Assembly (NCBI GenBank): GCA_003140115.1
Contig: PLIQ01000151.1
Coordinates: 1-6,328 of the forward strand
From: Actinomycetota bacterium
Lineage (GTDB): Bacteria; Actinomycetota; Actinomycetes; Streptosporangiales; Streptosporangiaceae
Direction of reading: 5' to 3'
DNA length: 6,328 nucleotides
Positions 1 to 4,931 of the stretch are shown here, piece by piece. The position numbers were made by a program, and so were the translations under genes. The notes under the pieces were generated by a model. That model did not search any database. It was not told the DNA's origin and saw nothing but the letters and a program-made list of their open reading frames with translations. Every line of letters starts with the position of its first letter. The first letter of the stretch is position 1.

Positions 1-355
1 GCATCCCGTCGCCAGCGGCGGCCTGTTCCGCCAAGACCCGCTCGGGGTCCTGGCGCCAACCGGTCACCGGTTCGCCGGACTTGACGGCGTACCGACCGCC
101 GTCCTGGCTGAGGAACCGGCCTGACGACGCAGTACCGCGGACGCGCCGGTCCCGGCGACGACGAGCGCGACGGTAGCGGCGGTGGAGAGCATCAGGAACC
201 TCGGCCGGCTCGGTGACCATCATCACCGCCAGGCCGACCGCCAGCAGCAGGAAGATTCCCGTGATCACGGCGATAGCCGGCCGGGGAAGCCCGCGCCTGG
301 CCAGTTCGTCGCTGGTGCCGTTTCTCCAGGAGACAGAACGGTACGGCCGTTTCCC
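1..355 (-). pseudogene. Chimeric or decayed minus-strand ORF, open at left edge
   Basis: On the minus strand one frame is open from 355 to the window edge (118 codons), and no start with a good ribosome binding site is visible. A GTG at 268 is a possible start. The frame encodes one hydrophobic segment (ITGIFLLLAVGLAVMMV, about 217-268) followed by an Arg-rich stretch. It ends in a protein-like tail (for example RYAVKSGEPVTGWRQDPERV, below about 95) with strongly GC-ending codons. The hydrophobic part matches residues 174-191 of the membrane protein at 2627-3331. Beyond a 2-base gap near 199-200 the match continues in another frame (FLMLSTAATVALVVAGT against FLLLSTAVTAAFVVAGT). I infer a frameshifted copy of that gene's 3' end joined to, or running into, an unrelated unidentified gene whose body lies to the left. 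I do not recognise the tail. The alternative is a genuine gene that begins inside the copied segment. Confidence 0.45.
140..260 (-). repeat. Diverged partial copy of the 3' end of the gene at 2627-3331
   Basis: This segment aligns with 2691-2813 in the same orientation. By eye about 107 of 121 aligned bases match (about 88%), with one 2-base gap in this copy near 199-200. Protein similarity holds on both sides of the gap but in different frames, so the copied stretch was once coding and has been frameshifted here. Similarity fades at both ends. Confidence 0.75.
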
Positions 356-402
356 TCATGCTGGAGTTGCGACACATCCGCATGGAAAGGAGAAACGGCC
401 GT
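343..402. promoter_or_regulatory. Inverted repeat enclosing a strong Shine-Dalgarno sequence
   Basis: ACGGCCGTTTC at 343-353 is the exact reverse complement of GAAACGGCCGT at 392-402. Each arm contains the 8-bp self-palindrome ACGGCCGT. The spacer has a second short inverted pair, CATG at 357-360 and 381-384. The right arm overlaps a strong ribosome binding site (AAAGGAGA, 386-393) and a GTG at 401. The repeat could be an operator with two sites, or an RNA hairpin that hides the binding site. It lies 116 bases upstream of the DUF1345 gene. The role is inferred; the repeat itself is directly seen. Confidence 0.35.
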
Positions 403-448
403 GCTGGATACCCTGCCACGATCGGCCGGAGCGCTGAGGCACACCTGA
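401..448 (+). CDS. Possible 15-residue leader peptide
   Basis: A GTG at 401 lies 7 bases after GGAGA (389-393), the best ribosome binding site in this part of the window. It opens a frame of only 15 codons (M/VLDTLPRSAGALRHT) ending at 448. The strength of the initiation signal against the tiny ORF suggests either a translated leader for the DUF1345 gene 69 bases downstream or the start of a gene whose body has been lost. No function can be assigned. A competing frame starts with ATG at 382 and runs 43 codons to 513, stopping 4 bases before the DUF1345 start, but it has no ribosome binding site. Confidence 0.2.
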   Translation: MLDTLPRSAGALRHT

Positions 449-517
449 TCAGCGCGGCAGCAAGCGCCGACCAGTCCCCGCTCGCGTCGGCGCGCACCGG
501 GCTGGCAGGCTGAAGAG

Positions 518-1183
518 ATGCAACCTGAAAGTGCGGACGGCCCGGAGGCTCCCCGGGTGTCGACGGCGCGGACGAAGCTGCTGGTGTCTCTGGCCGCTGG
601 GGCGGCCGGGGGCACGGCCGCTGCGCTAGCCGGCACGGGCCGGGCGACACCGTTGATTGGCTGGGACATCCTGGCGCTGGTCTTCGGCGTCTGGGTGTGG
701 TCCACCGTATGGAGGCTCGACGCGGAAACGACAGCGGCCCACGCCCGACGCGAGGACCCAAGCAGCCGCATGGCCGACGCGGTGCTGCTCGGCGCTGCGA
801 TCGCCAGCCTGATCGCCGTGGGGTTGGTGCTGGCCGGGGCCGGTCATGCCAGCGGAATCGCGCAGTACCTGCAGGCAGGTCTCGCGCTGATGTCCGTCTT
901 CGTATCCTGGGCCCTCATCCACACGGTGTTCACGTTGAGATACGCGCGTCTGTACTACGCCGGCCAGGCCGGGGGAATCAACTTCAACCAGACCGCCGCC
1001 CCGGACTATGGCGACTTCGCCTACCTGTCCTTCACGATCGGCATGACCTTCCAGGTCTCCGACACCAACATCGGGTCCGGGCAGATACGGCGGACCGCGC
1101 TGCGGCACGCGTGGCTGTCGTTCCCCATGGGCGCGGTGATCATCGCAACGACGATCAACCTCGTATCCGGACTGGCAAAATGA
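518..1183 (+). CDS. DUF1345 family integral membrane protein
   Basis: A 221-residue protein of the DUF1345 family, whose biochemical role is unknown. Hydrophobic segments lie near residues 21-40, 47-66, 88-108, 116-140 and 200-219, giving about five membrane passes after a short polar N-terminus. Family hallmarks are in the C-terminal half: W131 and H135, YARLYY at 142-147, a P162-D163-Y164 turn leading into DFAYLSFTIGMTFQVSDTNI (166-185), RR-x2-LRHAWLSF (191-202) and the terminal TTINLVSGL (211-219). Length and both ends fit a complete member. The ATG at 518 has only a weak purine-rich site (GAAGAG). A GTG at 557 would still keep all the membrane segments. Upstream lies the inverted repeat at 343-402. 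The stop overlaps the ATG of a possible small ORF. The family call is firm; the function is unknown. Confidence 0.9.
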   Translation: MQPESADGPEAPRVSTARTKLLVSLAAGAAGGTAAALAGTGRATPLIGWDILALVFGVWVWSTVWRLDAETTAAHARREDPSSRMADAVLLGAAIASLIAVGLVLAGAGHASGIAQYLQAGLALMSVFVSWALIHTVFTLRYARLYYAGQAGGINFNQTAAPDYGDFAYLSFTIGMTFQVSDTNIGSGQIRRTALRHAWLSFPMGAVIIATTINLVSGLAK

Positions 1184-1341
1184 CACAACCAGACCAACAC
1201 TTGCGCACGCCACCCAGGAAGACACGGTCAAGCCCGCAGAAGAGCGTCTCGTCCCTTTCGCTCCGTAAGTCGATGATCCCGACACTGCTGGCGTGCCTCG
1301 GCACACAGCCGGTGTCGCGATACGTGCACAAGCGCGGTTAG
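1180..1341 (+). CDS. Possible small ORF translationally coupled to DUF1345 gene
   Basis: The ATG at 1180-1182 overlaps the DUF1345 stop codon in an ATGA arrangement, the usual form of translational coupling in actinomycete operons. The frame runs 53 codons and encodes a basic peptide (MTQPDQHLRTPPRKT..., ending YVHKRG) without a membrane segment. Codon use is less GC-ending than in the gene before it, and I recognise no family. The overlap may be chance, since ATGA is a common sequence. It ends 42 bases before the stop of the convergent hydrolase. Confidence 0.25.
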   Translation: MTQPDQHLRTPPRKTRSSPQKSVSSLSLRKSMIPTLLACLGTQPVSRYVHKRG

Positions 1342-1360
1342 CGGTGCGCCGGACCCGCTA
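1339..1360. terminator. Possible bidirectional terminator hairpin
   Basis: TAGCGG at 1339-1344 is complementary to CCGCTA at 1355-1360, with a 10-base loop. It lies between convergent genes (ends at 1183 or 1341 on plus, and 1384 on minus), where a shared terminator is expected. The stem is short and has no T-run, so the call rests mainly on position. Confidence 0.25.
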
Positions 1361-1383
1361 CGAATTCACCCACCTATCGCGCC

Positions 1384-2247
1384 CTACCGAGGGCTGAAGA
1401 AGCCGCCCAGCACGGCAGCAAGTTCTTCGGGTGCTTCCTCGGCCATGTGGTGGGCAGAGTCGATGCGGTGGCCACGTACGTCGTCGGCCCAGTCTCGCCA
1501 GATCACGAGCGGATCGCCATAGAGATCCTCGAGATCGTCGCGCTGGGACCACAGCACGAGCAGCGGCGGCCGGAGGCGGTTTCCGGCAGCCCGGTCGGCT
1601 TCCTCGTGCCGCCGGTCAACGGTAAGACCGGCCCGGTAGTCCTCAAGCATCGCCCGGACCACGTCGGGATTTCGGGTGGCCGTCCGCCATTCGTCGTAGT
1701 TCTCTTGCCCCATCGCTTCGGGGTCGCCGTGGTACCAGCGATCAGGGTCAGCGGTGATGACCCGTTCGGGGATCTCCGGCTGAGCGAAGAAGAACCAGTG
1801 CCACCAGCGTGCGGCGAACTCGGCGGTGATCCGGGAAAGGTGTTCGCTGATCGGGATGCAATCGAGCAGCGCAAGCCGTGATACTGCCTCGGGATGGTCG
1901 AGCGCGAGCCGGAGGGCGACGTAACTCCCCCGGTCATGTCCGGCCAGAGCGAACCGGCGGTGGCCGAGCGCGCACATGACCGCCACCAGGTCAGCTGCCG
2001 CGGCCCGCTTGGAATGCGCGGTGTGGTCCGGCGTCGGTGCCGGTGCGCGCGACTGGCCGTATCCGCGAAGGTCGGGGCAGACGACCGTGAAGCCGCGCTG
2101 GATCATCTGGGGGGCGACCCGATGCCATGTGGCCGAAGTCCGGGGGTGTCCGTGTAGCAGGACAACCGGCGGGCCGTCGCCGCCGTGGCGCACAAAGACC
2201 GATGCCTCTCCGACATCGATCTGGTCCTCCTGGAAGCCCTCGAACAC
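1384..2247 (-). CDS. Alpha/beta hydrolase, haloacetate dehalogenase-like
   Basis: A 287-residue cytosolic alpha/beta-fold hydrolase resembling fluoroacetate/haloacetate dehalogenases and epoxide hydrolases. The oxyanion-hole region is LLHGHPRT (30-37), followed by DLRGYGQS (59-66). The nucleophile elbow is GHDRGSYVA, with Asp105 as nucleophile rather than Ser. The catalytic base is His266 (SAHHMAEEAP). Asp129 (LLDCIP), His150-Trp151 (WWHWFF) and Tyr204 (EDYRAG) sit where dehalogenases place the acid and halide-binding residues. Tyr109 stands where the fluoroacetate enzyme has a second carboxylate-binding Arg, so the substrate is probably not a small haloacid; Arg106 is kept. The GTG start gives the family-like beginning MFEGF, and an in-frame stop lies shortly upstream. 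AGGAG sits only one base before the start, closer than usual. A CCCGATCGGG palindrome lies 27 bases upstream. Family sure, substrate unknown. Confidence 0.9.
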   Translation of the reverse strand: MFEGFQEDQIDVGEASVFVRHGGDGPPVVLLHGHPRTSATWHRVAPQMIQRGFTVVCPDLRGYGQSRAPAPTPDHTAHSKRAAAADLVAVMCALGHRRFALAGHDRGSYVALRLALDHPEAVSRLALLDCIPISEHLSRITAEFAARWWHWFFFAQPEIPERVITADPDRWYHGDPEAMGQENYDEWRTATRNPDVVRAMLEDYRAGLTVDRRHEEADRAAGNRLRPPLLVLWSQRDDLEDLYGDPLVIWRDWADDVRGHRIDSAHHMAEEAPEELAAVLGGFFSPR

Positions 2248-2274
2248 GCTCCTAGCATGCCAGTATTCTCCACG

Positions 2275-2284
2275 CCCGATCGGG
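2275..2284. promoter_or_regulatory. CCCGATCGGG palindrome upstream of hydrolase gene
   Basis: A perfect 10-bp palindrome lies 27 bases before the GTG start of the minus-strand hydrolase, where a repressor or activator would act. The identical palindrome occurs at 3397-3406 before the VC0807-like gene. The regulator is unknown and no gene for one is seen in the window. Confidence 0.35.
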
Positions 2285-2334
2285 AGCTACTGGCCGAGGA
2301 TCCGGCGCCAGTTCCGCCCACCGCGTCAGGCTGG

Positions 2335-2466
2335 ACCCTTAAGAAGGACCTGGCCCGAGCGAGGTGGTTCGTCGTGAATTATGGTTCCCAGCCCTCCGGC
2401 GTGCGCATCTCGGGCGTGGCCCAGGCGCCCGCGTTGTTGACGAGGATGTGCAGCGGGCCATCCCCG
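2335..2466 (-). pseudogene. Remnant of a short-chain dehydrogenase/reductase gene
   Basis: Reading the minus strand from 2465, the frame gives GDGPLHILVNNAGAWATPEM, then a tract ending GWEP, a TAA stop (2379-2381) and FTTNHLARARSFL. The NNAG motif (2427-2438) and a following TNHL are hallmarks of classical NAD(P)-dependent short-chain dehydrogenases, spaced as in that family, where an intact member reads about F-x-x-NHLGHF after the NNAG stretch. No TGxxxGIG cofactor motif is visible upstream. No Tyr-x3-Lys catalytic motif follows before the hydrolase gene. Only about 45 codons remain, interrupted by the stop. Flanking bases 2248-2334 and 2467-2626 hold no other gene I can support. Confidence 0.6.
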
Positions 2467-2626
2467 CGCACCGACGAACGCCGCTACTGACGCTTGGCCG
2501 CTGCCCAGATCGCTCGCCGTGTACGCGCGGCGGTCTCGCGCTGGTCAATCAGGTCGGCTATGCGTGAGCCAGAACGACTGCCATCAATGATCCGTTCGGC
2601 GGCTGGCAACCCCGCGGCGGCCGGGT

Positions 2627-3331
2627 TCAGGCTGGGGCGAAACGGAGCCTGAGGCCGAGCCTGCGCAGCACCGAGAGGAACCACAGTGTAGACACGCAGG
2701 TCCCGGCGACGACGAACGCGGCGGTCACGGCGGTCGAGAGCAGCAGGAACATCTTGGTCGGCTCGGTGACCATCATCACCGCCAGGCCGGCCGTGAGCAG
2801 CAGGAAGATCCCCGCCCACAGCCAGGTCGCACCCTGGAAGAAGCGGTGCAGGCCCAGGTGATGGGTGGCCGGCTGCCGCAGCGCGACCACCTCAGCGGCC
2901 AGCCGGGCCACGAGCGGGTTCGGGCCGCTCGCCGTCCGGGCAAACATGACGCACATGCACAGATTCGCGAGGGGGAACTGAAGCAGGAAGAGCCAGAGCT
3001 CGCCGGTGGCGAGCACTACCGCGGTCTGCAACGTGAGCACCACCGCCGAAATCGTCAGCAGGCTGGGCACAGATCCAGTCGCGACCTTGCGGATGACCGC
3101 CGTGAGCCAGATGACCGCAAGCCCTGAGATCAGGCCCGCGTCGCGGCCCCCGAGCCAGGCGGCAACCACGTACGCGGCCACGGGCAGCCCAACGGACTCG
3201 GTCAGGTTCCAGCCCGCTGTGAGCAGCAGCCGCAGCGGCCGGGGAAGTTCCAGGTCCCCGGCCATGCAGGCGTCGGCCGCCGGGGATGACCCAGCGCCGT
3301 CAGGTCGCGCTCTCACCATGGCTGCGGTCAT
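2627..3331 (-). CDS. VC0807-like multi-pass membrane protein
   Basis: A 234-residue integral membrane protein of unknown role, resembling the VC0807 / intracellular-septation-A-like group. After a polar N-terminus (1-30), hydrophobic segments lie near residues 33-60, 66-80, 90-109, 112-130, 168-189 and 194-218. Supporting features are an Arg-rich start to the first segment, the cytosolic loop HHLGLHRFFQGATWLW (157-172) where the family has R-x-T-x-x-WG, and a basic C-terminus (LRRLGLRLRF). The ATG at 3331 follows GAGGCGGG on the minus strand; an ATG at 3319 is a weaker alternative. Two overlapping palindromes lie at 3389-3406. A broken 3' copy of this gene lies at 140-260 in the same orientation. 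Family assignment is by general pattern and is moderate; that the protein is real and membrane-embedded is firm. Confidence 0.75.
   Translation of the reverse strand: MTAAMVRARPDGAGSSPAADACMAGDLELPRPLRLLLTAGWNLTESVGLPVAAYVVAAWLGGRDAGLISGLAVIWLTAVIRKVATGSVPSLLTISAVVLTLQTAVVLATGELWLFLLQFPLANLCMCVMFARTASGPNPLVARLAAEVVALRQPATHHLGLHRFFQGATWLWAGIFLLLTAGLAVMMVTEPTKMFLLLSTAVTAAFVVAGTCVSTLWFLSVLRRLGLRLRFAPA
2691..2813 (-). repeat. Intact partner of the duplicated segment at 140-260
   Basis: This stretch encodes roughly residues 173-213 of the VC0807-like protein (GIFLLLTAGLAVMMVTEPTK through VVAGT). It is the intact counterpart of the decayed copy at 140-260, at about 88% identity by eye. The two copies are about 2.5 kb apart in direct orientation and could support recombination or gene conversion. 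Confidence 0.75.
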
Positions 3332-3388
3332 CAGTCCCGCCTCGCGGAGCTTAGGAAATGCAGCGAGGCGATGCCGAGACTGGCGTGT

Positions 3389-3406
3389 GGTCTAGACCCG
3401 ATCGGG
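3389..3406. promoter_or_regulatory. Two overlapping palindromes upstream of VC0807-like gene
   Basis: GGTCTAGACC (3389-3398) and CCCGATCGGG (3397-3406) are perfect 10-bp palindromes that share two bases. They lie 57-75 bases before the minus-strand start at 3331, a usual operator or activator position. The second is identical to the palindrome at 2275-2284. Nothing else in 3332-3440 looks like a gene, and no clear -10/-35 pair was found there. Confidence 0.4.
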
Positions 3407-3494
3407 AAACTCGTTCAGGCTGCCTGAGCAAGTACTAGCTTGAGCATACGCCCTGGCATCCAGGACCGCCGCCAGAGCCCGCGGCCCCTTCCAT

Positions 3495-3581
3495 CCGCTT
3501 CAAGCGGAGCCAACCGCCGTCTGAGTCGACTCGCGAGCGGTCTGCGGCCGCCAGACCAGTCCCCCTGCACTCGGGGGCTGG
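3495..3581. other. Cluster of hairpin-forming inverted repeats in non-coding DNA
   Basis: Within 87 bases lie four self-complementary elements. They are CCGCTT/AAGCGG (3495-3507), the palindrome GAGTCGACTC (3523-3532), GGTCTG/CAGACC with a 7-base loop (3539-3557), and CCAG-T-CCCCC / GGGGG-CTGG with a 7-base loop and one bulged T (3556-3581). The last two share bases 3556-3557, so they would compete. This could be a structured RNA, a terminator-like attenuator ahead of the ORF at 3738, or a protein-binding site. It does not fit a tRNA. The longer stretch 3332-3737 holds no gene I can support. Confidence 0.35.
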
Positions 3582-3674
3582 AGGCAGAGCTGACAGCGCT
3601 TGCCGCCCTTGCGGATCGGGCGTACTCTCACAAGTGGAAGAATCGTCCTCAGTGTGCTTGCCTGCGCCTGAGAT

Positions 3675-3680
3675 TATGAT
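3675..3680 (+). promoter_or_regulatory. Possible -10 element (TATGAT)
   Basis: TATGAT matches the -10 consensus at five of six bases and lies in a locally AT-rich patch 57 bases before the ATG at 3738. No recognisable -35 sits at the proper spacing, so this is weak. Confidence 0.15.
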
Positions 3681-3737
3681 TCCTGCTGCTCTGGACCTTG
3701 GCGGTACCTGACAATCCAGGTGAGCCAGGTGGGCACC

Positions 3738-3890
3738 ATGACAGCACTTATCCGCCAGAGGGTTCCGCTAGCGGACGTGCGGCGCAGCGCCGCTGAGCGT
3801 GACCAGGTACTGGCCGTCGCTGGCGTGCTGTCGGCGAAGCCGCGGCACGCAGGGTGCGGCGTGCCGCACTCCGACGGCTATCAGCCGTGA
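3738..3890 (+). CDS. Small 50-residue ORF of unknown function
   Basis: ATG at 3738 follows AGGTGGG (3727-3733), a good ribosome binding site. The 50-codon frame (MTALIRQRVPLADVRRSAAE..., ending HSDGYQP) has mostly GC-ending codons, as expected of coding DNA here. It stops at 3890, just inside the STAS-like stretch that begins near 3880 in another frame. It may be an independent small protein, or the displaced N-terminus of the damaged gene that follows, with a frame change near 3880. I recognise no family. An AGGTGAGCC/AGGTGGGC near-repeat surrounds the binding site. Confidence 0.35.
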   Translation: MTALIRQRVPLADVRRSAAERDQVLAVAGVLSAKPRHAGCGVPHSDGYQP

Positions 3891-4221
3891 TCACGACGCG
3901 ATCGTGGTGACACTGCGCGGTGAACTGGATCTCTCAGGTGCGGCTGTTCTGCAGGCGCAGCTCACAGACATCCGCTGGCAGGGGCGGCTGCGTTCCGTCG
4001 GTGACCTCACCAGCCTGCTGACGCGGTTCGAGGCACATGACACCATCGAGCACGCCGTCACTGGCACCGGGGCGCCCCGATCACCCGTCTTTCCTGGGCT
4101 CACGTTCAGCCTCGCCACGCTCACGACCACATTCTTTGGCGCGCATCAGCGTGCCGCTATCCTCCCGCCCTGCCCAGCATCGGGCCAGCGGCGCGGCACT
4201 CTCTATCGAGAAAGCAGGTAA
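3799..4221 (+). pseudogene. STAS-domain (anti-sigma factor antagonist) gene with internal deletion
   Basis: The frame is open for 140 codons from a GTG at 3799 that lacks a ribosome binding site. STAS character begins at residue 28 (3880): the run HDAIVVTLRGELDLSGAAVL gives the first two strands and the GELDL signature of anti-sigma factor antagonists (SpoIIAA/RsbV type). After LTDIRWQGRLRSVGDL (55-70) the sequence jumps to SLLTRFEAHDTIEHAVTG (72-89), which resembles the far C-terminal end of such domains (a TGL-x-x-F-x-x-x-DT-x-x-EAV pattern). The roughly 50 central residues that should hold the D-S/C-x-G phosphorylation and partner-binding motif are absent, so partner switching should be impossible. 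Residues after about 99 look non-coding. The domain start is secure; the deletion reading rests on remembered family pattern. Confidence 0.6.
4136..4163 (+). promoter_or_regulatory. Possible promoter for the gene at 4227
   Basis: TTGGCG (4136-4141) and TATCCT (4158-4163) are separated by 16 bases, each matching the housekeeping consensus at four of six positions. The -10 lies 63 bases before the start at 4227. Matches of this quality are common by chance. Confidence 0.2.
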
Positions 4222-4226
4222 TCCTC

Positions 4227-4931
4227 ATGTCAACCGGGATCATCGTGGTCATCGTTGTGGCCGTCATCGTGGTCGCGGCCCTGGTGACCGGCGGGATGGC
4301 GATCATGCGCCGTCGCCGGCTTCAGCAGCGCTTCGGCCCGGAATACGACCGGGTATCAGGTGAGCGCGACAGCAAACTCAAAGCGGATTCGGAGCTGGCC
4401 GAGCGCGAGCGCCGGGTCCGGGATCTTGACATCCAGCCGCTCACGGACGCGGCGCGCGCCAGTTACGCGGCTCAGTGGGCAGATGCCCAGGAGCGGTTCG
4501 TCGACGTGCCAGCGGACGCTGTGGCAGGCTCACAGTTGCTCGTCACTGCCGTGATGACCGACCGCGGCTACCCGGTGGAAGATCAAGACCAGGTTCTTGC
4601 CGACCTGTCCGTCGAGTACTCAGACACCCTCGGCCTATACCGGGCGGCCGAGGAAATCAGCCAGAGCGCCGCTGCGGGTACGGCCTCCACGGAGGACCTG
4701 CGGCTCGCCATGATCCATTACCGTGCTCTCTTCAATGACCTTCTCGGCGAGCCCGCTGACGGTGGGCCCGAGCCGACAGCGACCGAAGCCGGGCAGGTTA
4801 TCGCGGCGGATGCCATGACTCCCCAGGACGGTGACGTGTACGCCGCCGTAGCCCGCGCCAAGGCCGCCGACGATCCCGTCGTCGGCCGCCGGCATTTCAA
4901 TGGATCCGACGCTCAGGAGCTGACGAAATGA
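4227..4931 (+). CDS. Membrane-anchored protein with FVD/TEDLR domain, function unknown
   Basis: A 234-residue protein with an uncleaved-looking N-terminal membrane helix (residues 5-27, rich in Val/Ile) followed by four Arg, so the bulk should be cytoplasmic. Next comes a charged, probably helical linker (33-67: RFGPEYDRV, many E/R/K, ERERR, LDIQPL). The conserved soluble domain spans about 74-174, with YAAQWADAQERFVDVP (80-95), a RGYPVED motif (113-119) and STEDLRLAMIHYRALFNDLL (154-173). The tail (175-234) is acidic and low in conservation. This architecture recurs in actinomycete hypothetical proteins; I know of no assigned function. The ATG at 4227 is preceded by AGCAGG at 8 bases. The stop overlaps the next gene's ATG (ATGA at 4928-4931), and that gene ends in a related domain, so the two probably act together. 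Confidence 0.85.
   Translation: MSTGIIVVIVVAVIVVAALVTGGMAIMRRRRLQQRFGPEYDRVSGERDSKLKADSELAERERRVRDLDIQPLTDAARASYAAQWADAQERFVDVPADAVAGSQLLVTAVMTDRGYPVEDQDQVLADLSVEYSDTLGLYRAAEEISQSAAAGTASTEDLRLAMIHYRALFNDLLGEPADGGPEPTATEAGQVIAADAMTPQDGDVYAAVARAKAADDPVVGRRHFNGSDAQELTK

Noticed and set aside
2..124. Plus-strand open frame ending in TGA at 122-124, which could be the C-terminus of a gene entering from the left.
   Set aside because: The minus-strand frame over the same bases has clearly more GC-ending codons and a more protein-like sequence, so the plus frame is probably its mirror.
697..1341. A 214-codon plus-strand frame overlapping the DUF1345 gene.
   Set aside because: Its body is an Arg/Gly/Pro-rich shadow of the DUF1345 gene. 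Only its 3' end from 1180 is worth considering as a separate small ORF.
1447..1881. A 144-codon plus-strand frame opposite the hydrolase.
   Set aside because: It is antisense to a well-supported gene with intact catalytic motifs, and has no ribosome binding site or family likeness.
2484..2819. A 111-codon minus-strand frame overlapping the end of the VC0807-like gene.
   Set aside because: The first half is an out-of-frame reading of that gene. The tail in 2484-2626 has mixed codon use and no recognisable family, so I could not support it as a gene.
3556..3581. The 5-bp stem with 7-base loop resembles a tRNA anticodon or T arm.
   Set aside because: The loop lacks T33 and the TTCRANY pattern, and no acceptor stem or T arm can be found around it.
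3440..3679. A 79-codon plus-strand frame in the hairpin-rich stretch.
   Set aside because: It has a TTG start without a ribosome binding site, a composition driven by the inverted repeats and no family likeness.
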